A DNA stretch of 42,365 bases from a virus, in the IMG/VR virus record IMGVR_UViG_3300037294_000660, positions 1 to 42,365 of that record; one strand, 5' to 3'. Shown piece by piece: positions 37,033 through 42,365 of this stretch. Under the pieces are notes generated by a model, which was not told where the DNA came from, did not search any database, and was given only the letters and a program-made list of their open reading frames with translations. The position numbers and the translations under genes were made by a program. The stretch's first letter is position 1; each line of letters starts with the position of its first letter.

Positions 37033-40000
37033 TTAAAAGATATCAGGTATAGTAATTTGCTTATCGTCATCCTCTCCAAAATCTACAATACCAAGGCGTT
37101 TCATTATCGAATAATTGAAAGCGTAACCACTCGTAGCCTTGCTCCCAATTCTTCTGGTTTTGTACGGGCCTATGTAATACTTCTTTGATTTCAAGTAGTT
37201 TCTTATTGTTGTCATCCCGATCAGTTCCTCTCCTTGGCGCTTAGTAACTTCCTTCTGGTAATCTTGCCAAACTTTAGAAAAATTGATAAATAAAATTTGA
37301 TCGTTGTCTTTATTATTAAAAGTCTCTACTTCGTTTTTCTTAGGAGAATACTTGAAGCTTCCAGCGCGCTCAATGTCATAATCCTCTCCATTTCTAACTA
37401 CCGTTACAGGCGTTCCTCCATGCTGTCCTGTGGGCGTGCTGGCTAGATATTCTACAATTCGCCAAAAAGCAGCTAGACCATCTGAGTCGGCAATAGTTTC
37501 TGAATTTTCAACAATTGAGTCCGTTGTGAGCTTTAAATAGTTCTCATAAGTAAAAGGAAAATTGAATTTATCCTTGAGCATTTTTACGGTAACCAAAAGC
37601 TGGAGGTAATTGTCAAAAACTCGGTTCTGGTACTCCTGATCCTTTAAGGCTGCTTTCAACTCCTTAGAAGTTTCCGAGTAGACTTTAGTTAAGTTTTTTG
37701 CAAATTCATCACGGTGCTTAATTGTGTCCAGGATAAAAGAGGAGATCCCTGTTTTGTTCCAAGCAATCAATTTATTGTAGTCTTCTTTTTCCTGAGAGGA
37801 AAACTCTCTATTTTCAAAGTTCGCAATTATTGATCTTGAAGGAAGCGCACCATCATCCCTAGTGGGTAAGTATTGCCCCGAATAGTAAACCGCTGAGTTG
37901 ATCTTATCTACCGTAGTTCTATTGCTTTCAAATCCTTTTCCTTTTTCACGCCCTATTCCGTTCCAGGTTCCTTTCAAAGTCTGGTGCATCGCTTCGTCAA
38001 TATCGTCGCGCATTTCGTCACAAAACACTATTGTGTTTTTGCACCTGGTTAATCTTCGAGACAAACCTACAAGTGTAGAAGTGTTCAGCTCCAGAGGATT
38101 TAAGTTCCAATAAAAAAACGCTTGCATACATGAGCCAAAACCTGATTTACCACTATCCTTTTGGCCAAAGCCACCAAATAAGGGAAAGAAGTTGTAATGC
38201 TGGATGAATAAATCTCTAAAATTTGCAGCTAAACAAAACGCAACCCCTAGTTTCCCTTTATCACCAAAAACCGTTACAATTTGGTTTGCCCATTGATCTA
38301 AGGAAACCGGGGCTTCTTTATGAATAAAGTGGCGATCATTCTCAAATGGGTCATCGCCTTCATTAGCTGATTTGTATATTTCAGAATGCGAGGGCGAATA
38401 GAAATGAGTGATATCAGAGCGGTATTCGCTTTCTGTTTTTTCTAAACCTTCCACATGCACAATGCCATATTTATTTACTTTGTGAAAACTCTTATCATGA
38501 TACACACCATCTGCAAAAGCAAAAAACCCTTGGCGCTGCTGCCCTAAAATCTTTAACTCAGAGGCTGTTATAAAATCGCTCAATAATTTTTGAGAAATCA
38601 GCATAAAATCAATTCCTTTTGATTCTGGTTCGAATGAGAAAAACCCTTCCATAATCAAACGTTCTTTAAATTTTGTCCAATTAATTAAATCAGTACTTTC
38701 AAAATCAATTAATCTTTTATGACCCAGCGTGTTAATTACTTCACATAATCTTTTATTATCCTGACGCCCTTCGACATGGAACAGAGCTTCTACTCTAAAA
38801 TTAGTCCCTTTGTAAAATGTCCCGCCACTGTTGAACCAGTACGCATTCTCAATTTGGCAAAAGCGGTATTTCAAATACTCCTCTTTATTGGCGCCTTCTG
38901 GAAGTCGCAAAAACTCATTTTCCTTTTTATCCGTTTCCTTTGAAGTTGCTTTTTTAGCTTTCTCGTTCTCTTCCTCTTTATAAGAAATGATCGATTGAAT
39001 TTGAGCCGGTTTTTGCTCGAGAATCTTAGCTACTTGTTTTACATATTCGGCTTGCAAAATCTTATTTGGAATCAAATTCAAAGTAATCGCAATCCCTTCC
39101 ACCGATTCTGCTAAAAGGGTTGGTTCATACTTAGGATAGTCAGCAAGCTGCTTGTCAATGTCTTTTTCGCAATCGCTAATTTGTTTAAAAATTTTAGCAT
39201 TTGATTTTTTGGCAAAATTGCGCTGGATAGAATCCATTTCTTTCATCAACTCATCAGTTACCAGTTTAAATCGCAATCCCTCAGCTGAGCCTTCAAAATC
39301 CTTACGTAAATCATTTTCTAACCAAACCAAGTCAGGGTGCTTCGCTTGCTGTTGTAAAACCTTGGCTTTCCACAGAATGGCATCTTCTTTTTTACTTTCA
39401 ATAAATTTATTGATATCCTCTTTTTTTGATAAGCTGTCAGGGTCTTCGCCTTCAGGACAAATCACCACTTCTACTTTAAAACCGTGGCGTAACAAGATGT
39501 CAATATCACGATGCACCGCTCTCATTCCTGCGGCATCCCCATCACGAAATAAAATCACATGTTTGCAAAAGCGGTTCAAAAGCTTGGCGTGGCTTTCCGT
39601 CAAAGCCGTACCACAAGTAGCCACAGCATTCAAACAATCTGCTTGATGCAAGGCTATTACATCCGTATACCCTTCTAATAGAATGGCTTTACCAGAGGTG
39701 TTTATTGTTTTTTTAGCTTGAAAAAGCCCGTAGATTACTTTATCTTTTTGGTACAATTTGGACTCCTTAGAGTTCATGTACTTAGCATATTTCTTTTCCT
39801 CTTCTTCTTCGCCTCTTCGCCCACCAAAACCTGCAATATTTCCCTTTTCATTTAGTATTGGAAACATTACTCTATTTCTAAAGAAGTCATAGGAAGCGCC
39901 ATCTTTTGTATTGGTAAAACCTAGATTTTTAGCTAGTTCAAAATTTCCATTATTGATCGCTGGAGTCGAAATAAAACTTTTCTCATTTGGTGAAAACCCA

Positions 40001-40473
40001 ACCATAAAGTCTTCTAAAATTTGATTCGAAAAACCACGATTTAACATCATTTGTTTTGCCCAATGATTTAATGGTAGTTCCGTAAATGCGTTCTGGTACT
40101 TTTCTGAGGCAAAGTCGACTAGTTTTTTCATGGAAAGAAACTCATCGTTTATTTTCTTTTGATCCTCGCTTTGATCGTCGTATTCCAGAACTATATTACA
40201 AATAGCTGCAGCCTTCTCGATCGCTTCATAATAGCCAATGGAATGCTTTTTCATGAGGAAAGAAACAGAGTTACCACCAAATCCTGCTGCATAATCAAAA
40301 AATACGTTTTTAACCATATTTACATGACAGCTAGGACTTTTCTCAGTTACAAATGGTGAAAGGCAAAAGAAAGATGATCCTTTTTTTACAAGTGTTTCAG
40401 TATTTTCAAAAACGGTATCAATTCTTGCTTCATCGATTATAGTATCAATAGATGTTTGTTTTATAAATCTCAT
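37033..40473 (-). CDS. Primase-helicase fusion (TOPRIM plus ATPase)
   Basis: 1146-aa replication protein. The N-terminus (about 30-75) aligns with a DnaG zinc ribbon, but its ligands are mostly lost: only Cys37 of the usual C-X2-H...C-X2-C remains (CLSPFVTEKSPSC, then FFDYAAGFGGNSVSFL). TOPRIM follows, with EGYTD (Glu267) and DGDAAG (Asp311). The C-terminal half has Walker A FGQKDSGKSG (Lys776) and Walker B NTIVFCDEM, with an arginine-rich segment after, as in phage helicases. It likely unwinds and primes the phage replication fork. Overlaps the 94-aa gene by 4 bp. Confidence 0.88.
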   Translation of the reverse strand: MRFIKQTSIDTIIDEARIDTVFENTETLVKKGSSFFCLSPFVTEKSPSCHVNMVKNVFFDYAAGFGGNSVSFLMKKHSIGYYEAIEKAAAICNIVLEYDDQSEDQKKINDEFLSMKKLVDFASEKYQNAFTELPLNHWAKQMMLNRGFSNQILEDFMVGFSPNEKSFISTPAINNGNFELAKNLGFTNTKDGASYDFFRNRVMFPILNEKGNIAGFGGRRGEEEEEKKYAKYMNSKESKLYQKDKVIYGLFQAKKTINTSGKAILLEGYTDVIALHQADCLNAVATCGTALTESHAKLLNRFCKHVILFRDGDAAGMRAVHRDIDILLRHGFKVEVVICPEGEDPDSLSKKEDINKFIESKKEDAILWKAKVLQQQAKHPDLVWLENDLRKDFEGSAEGLRFKLVTDELMKEMDSIQRNFAKKSNAKIFKQISDCEKDIDKQLADYPKYEPTLLAESVEGIAITLNLIPNKILQAEYVKQVAKILEQKPAQIQSIISYKEEENEKAKKATSKETDKKENEFLRLPEGANKEEYLKYRFCQIENAYWFNSGGTFYKGTNFRVEALFHVEGRQDNKRLCEVINTLGHKRLIDFESTDLINWTKFKERLIMEGFFSFEPESKGIDFMLISQKLLSDFITASELKILGQQRQGFFAFADGVYHDKSFHKVNKYGIVHVEGLEKTESEYRSDITHFYSPSHSEIYKSANEGDDPFENDRHFIHKEAPVSLDQWANQIVTVFGDKGKLGVAFCLAANFRDLFIQHYNFFPLFGGFGQKDSGKSGFGSCMQAFFYWNLNPLELNTSTLVGLSRRLTRCKNTIVFCDEMRDDIDEAMHQTLKGTWNGIGREKGKGFESNRTTVDKINSAVYYSGQYLPTRDDGALPSRSIIANFENREFSSQEKEDYNKLIAWNKTGISSFILDTIKHRDEFAKNLTKVYSETSKELKAALKDQEYQNRVFDNYLQLLVTVKMLKDKFNFPFTYENYLKLTTDSIVENSETIADSDGLAAFWRIVEYLASTPTGQHGGTPVTVVRNGEDYDIERAGSFKYSPKKNEVETFNNKDNDQILFINFSKVWQDYQKEVTKRQGEELIGMTTIRNYLKSKKYYIGPYKTRRIGSKATSGYAFNYSIMKRLGIVDFGEDDDKQITIPDIF

Positions 40474-40754
40474 AAAGAAGCGGCTATTGATGCGTTAATA
40501 CCTAATGTTTTCCAAGTGTTGAGAAGTGCAGGAGACTTCATTTGCGAAAAATAAAACTGGTGGTTGCTCCTTTCTTCTTTGTACTCCTCCATTGTAATTC
40601 CATAAAGATTAATTTGTTTGTGTAAGTATTTAAGTTCCTCTTTCAATGGAAAAGTAAGAGTGTCCATTTGTTTTTCAGTAAAAAAACCAGAACGTTCAAA
40701 GTTTTCTATTTGAAGCTCTATAAGTTCTATTTTTGGTATAATTAAATCATCCAT
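40470..40754 (-). CDS. Hypothetical early protein before the primase-helicase
   Basis: 94-aa helical acidic protein (KIELIELQIENFERSGFF). It overlaps the primase-helicase by 4 bp. No domain recognised; it may be a replication accessory. A terminator lies 29 bp upstream, so it likely has its own promoter or relies on readthrough. Confidence 0.55.
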   Translation of the reverse strand: MDDLIIPKIELIELQIENFERSGFFTEKQMDTLTFPLKEELKYLHKQINLYGITMEEYKEERSNHQFYFSQMKSPALLNTWKTLGINASIAASL

Positions 40755-40782
40755 ATAATTTGATTTTAAATGTTTTTCGGTT

Positions 40783-40808
40783 AAAAAAGCCCAGCATTGC
40801 TACTGGGC
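40783..40808 (-). terminator. Terminator after the early regulators
   Basis: GCCCAG / CTGGGC stem (perfect 6 bp), TAGCAATG loop, then T6 on the minus strand. It separates the regulator genes (41892-40867) from the replication operon. It could be the site of antitermination. Confidence 0.82.
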
Positions 40809-40866
40809 GATGGTAGTAGTGTCAAGCGTACAGCTTGAAAAAGGGTAAGAACGTGGGTAATGGGTT

Positions 40867-41022
40867 TTAAAACTTGGCTTTCGGGTTGATTGCCTTTATT
40901 TTTTTTCGATAAAAACGTATGATTATATTCTTATCACTAACGTTCAAATCAGGGTCTAGTTCGACCTCATTAATCTTTATACTTAGAATAGCTATTTGAT
41001 TTTTTTTAGTGATTACGAACAT
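40867..41022 (-). CDS. Small protein coupled to the LuxR-type gene
   Basis: 51-aa ORF from an ATG overlapping the last codons of the LuxR-type gene (start MFVITKKNQIAILSIKINEV, end IKAINPKAKF). It is basic and beta-like at the start. Overlap with the upstream stop suggests coupled translation. It ends 59 bp before the terminator. No family recognised; a small early regulator is possible. Confidence 0.45.
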   Translation of the reverse strand: MFVITKKNQIAILSIKINEVELDPDLNVSDKNIIIRFYRKKIKAINPKAKF

Positions 41023-41582
41023 AATTTCAAGATTTGAAAATTATAGGCGACTGCCACTAATCGAGGTCTGGATAAAATCCCCAGTTTTTCGTACAGTTTT
41101 TGTTTTTTGGTTTCTAAAGTATTTATACACACTTTTAATTTTTCGGCAATTACTGGAATAGTGTCTTCAGTGGCTAAAAGATGGATCATATTAATTTCAA
41201 AAGGAGTAATAATATGACCTTTGATTTTGAAGAAGCCGCAAACAATGCCTTCCATAGGACATTCACCTCTAAAGCCACACTCGTGATACTCTGATTCTGA
41301 AAACTTACCGTCAGCATAATCGGCCATGAAATCATAACCTCCAAACTTGCATTCAGCAAATTTTTCTAGTTGTTTTTCTAAAGTATTAAAGCCTGAAAGT
41401 TCTAATGCTTGCACCGTTGCCGGAGAAGAAAACATTTCCTTTTTTAGTACTTTAATAAAATCAATTGGTAATTCAAATAGGTTCTTCACAACACCTGAGT
41501 GTGTGGCCATTACTTTACCATTTACAGAAAACAACTCAATGTTTTCGTCAATTAAACCGCTTGGAATTTGTATATTTGTCAT
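41013..41582 (-). CDS. LuxR-type HTH regulator with a four-Cys motif
   Basis: 189-aa protein. The C-terminal ~60 residues (ITPFEINMIHLLATEDTIPV, IAEKLKVCINTLETKKQKLY, EKLGILSRPRLVAVAY) fit a GerE/LuxR HTH. The N-terminal half has Cys78, Cys102, Cys108 and Cys115 (HECGFRGECPMEGIVCGFF), which could bind a metal. It has no autoinducer or receiver domain. Encoded early between the early promoter and the replication genes. Candidate middle or late activator, or a sensor of redox or metal state. Confidence 0.7.
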   Translation of the reverse strand: MTNIQIPSGLIDENIELFSVNGKVMATHSGVVKNLFELPIDFIKVLKKEMFSSPATVQALELSGFNTLEKQLEKFAECKFGGYDFMADYADGKFSESEYHECGFRGECPMEGIVCGFFKIKGHIITPFEINMIHLLATEDTIPVIAEKLKVCINTLETKKQKLYEKLGILSRPRLVAVAYNFQILKLCS

Positions 41583-41610
41583 CGCTAGATTATTAGAAAC
41601 CTCGTAAGAA

Positions 41611-41892
41611 TTAATTTTCTTTTGAGGTTTTTTTTGTTAAACCAAATCGTTCTTTTACTTCTTTATTTTTATTACCAACTTCTACAAGTGCATTCATTAT
41701 ATCTTCATTAAATGCAGCTTCATCCGCTTTTTTGACCTTGATTATATAGCGCTTTGAAAAGCTTTTTTCAATTACTCCTGAGTCTTTCCACTTTTCTAAA
41801 ACAATTAATGTTTGTTTAACATAGTTGTGCGGTAGGTTTTCCAAAGCATCATTAATATCTGATGGGGTGACTCCATTGTTTTTATTTTCCAT
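41611..41892 (-). CDS. Early protein opposite the repressor
   Basis: 93-aa protein from the ATG at 41892 (a GTG upstream adds seven residues). It has helical segments (LIVLEKWKDSGVIEKSFSKR) and a basic C-terminus. First gene of the early operon, driven from the divergent operator region. It could be a Cro-like or anti-repressor protein, but no HTH is clear. Confidence 0.55.
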   Translation of the reverse strand: MENKNNGVTPSDINDALENLPHNYVKQTLIVLEKWKDSGVIEKSFSKRYIIKVKKADEAAFNEDIMNALVEVGNKNKEVKERFGLTKKTSKEN

Positions 41893-41935
41893 ATTATTAG
41901 TATCTTTGTTCACTGTTTATACGTTATTAGTTCAC

Positions 41936-41984
41936 CAAAAGTAAATCAATTAATTGACAAAGTCAATAAAAAACTTTACTTATT
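41936..41984. promoter_or_regulatory. Divergent early/lysogeny promoters with palindromic operator
   Basis: The palindrome ATTGAC-AAA-GTCAAT (41953-41967) supplies the -33 TTG for both directions. Leftward: TTG, 20 nt, TACTTTTG (41943-41936), a perfect -7 box for the early operon. Rightward: TTG (41954), 20 nt, TACTTATT (41977-41984), a weaker -7 box for the repressor. Overlapping TCAATTAATTGA (41946-41957) adds a second palindrome. A repressor bound here would shut both promoters. Confidence 0.7.
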
Positions 41985-41999
41985 TTAAAAATATTTATT

Positions 42000-42365
42000 A
42001 TGCACGTCCAAACCGAAAAAATTAAGCAACTGATTGAAGTGTATGGAAAGAGTCAAAATTATGAAGACAAAGCCCACACAAAGCGGTTTTGCGAAGACTT
42101 TTCATTGAGCTACACCCAGTGGAATGCATACCTTAGAGGAGCACAAAATATAGGTATAAAAATTATCGAGCAATTGATTGATATTTTTCCAAACTTAAAC
42201 TTGAACTGGCTTTTAAAAGAGGAAACGAATATGTTTATAGGACAAGATATACCAGGAATGGTATCAGAACCAAGTTCAAAATATGGTAAAAACATTACGA
42301 ATTTAGATCTATTAAAAAAACTAGAAGAAATACAAAAAGAAGTCCATAAAATGGCTGAAAAATAA
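42000..42365 (+). CDS. Repressor-like HTH protein
   Basis: 121-aa protein. Residues about 8-65 form a helix-turn-helix (QLIEVYGKSQNYEDKAHTKR, FCEDFSLSYTQWNAYLRGAQ, then IIEQLIDIFPNLNLNWLLKE). Its MF-G and coiled-coil C-terminus (LDLLKKLEEIQKEVHKMAEK) suggest dimerisation. It has no S24 autocleavage domain, so induction may need another protein. Transcribed away from the early operon and adjacent to the integrase in the circular phage. The window ends at its stop. Confidence 0.75.
   Translation: MHVQTEKIKQLIEVYGKSQNYEDKAHTKRFCEDFSLSYTQWNAYLRGAQNIGIKIIEQLIDIFPNLNLNWLLKEETNMFIGQDIPGMVSEPSSKYGKNITNLDLLKKLEEIQKEVHKMAEK

Noticed and set aside
42000-42365. CI/LexA-type self-cleaving repressor
   Set aside because: Only 121 aa with an HTH and coiled coil; no S24 peptidase domain.

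Overview
This window looks like a nearly complete temperate phage (prophage) of a Bacteroidetes host, most likely a Flavobacterium-like bacterium. The DNA is AT-rich. Recognisable promoters have the Bacteroidetes -7 box TAnnTTTG, and signal peptides end in the Bacteroidetes style (FSQ, ANGQ). The integrase, TerL, portal, S49 capsid protease, tape measure and ParB-methylase genes resemble families common in phages of that phylum. The window begins exactly at an integrase ATG and ends exactly at the stop of a repressor-like gene. Integrase and repressor would sit side by side in a circularised phage, as in a lambda-type life cycle. A tape-measure protein without any recognisable sheath suggests a siphovirus.

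Layout, left to right. Integrase (1-1221, +). Late block A, read leftward (8677-1193): small head/tail protein, tape measure, and two tail-tip proteins, one with a BACON-like domain. Accessory 'moron' island (10512-8782): secreted SHOCT-like protein, a structured RNA leading an 81-aa gene, and a two-gene unit with an XRE regulator and its own palindromic operator. Late block B (18629-10593): tail/baseplate proteins, an S74-type tail fibre and an FnIII protein that both carry signal peptides, a lysis cassette (holin-like, GH108 endolysin, lipoprotein, u-spanin-like protein) and tail-assembly-like genes. Late block C (21304-18686): portal and connector. Late block D (23715-21561): small and large terminase. 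Morons and phage DNA modification (27106-23806): ParB-methylase and a coiled-coil membrane protein. Late block E (30985-27183): capsid protease with nested scaffold, major capsid and tail-tube candidate. Control region (32031-32793): an iteron-like cluster, direct repeats and a tRNA-like element. A restriction-modification cassette (about 33054-35460). Early region (41892-35482): regulators, primase-helicase and small membrane genes. Repressor (42000-42365, +).

The most interesting result is regulatory. Five copies of a bipartite element, TGTCCTTTT then about 19 nt then a TAnnTTTG-like box, lie directly upstream of the first gene of each of the five structural or packaging blocks. I did not see the 9-mer elsewhere. 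This looks like a phage-specific, activator-dependent late promoter that co-ordinates five separate transcripts. A second promoter type, GTCAATTAATT-N4-TAnnTTTG, is shared by the early promoter next to the repressor and by the gene at 32030, which lies just before the first late block. The simplest model is that the repressor silences both in the lysogen, and that the 32030 product, or the Cys-rich LuxR-type protein at 41013, later activates the TGTCC promoters. This model is inference. All calls come from reading the sequence; no database search was run.
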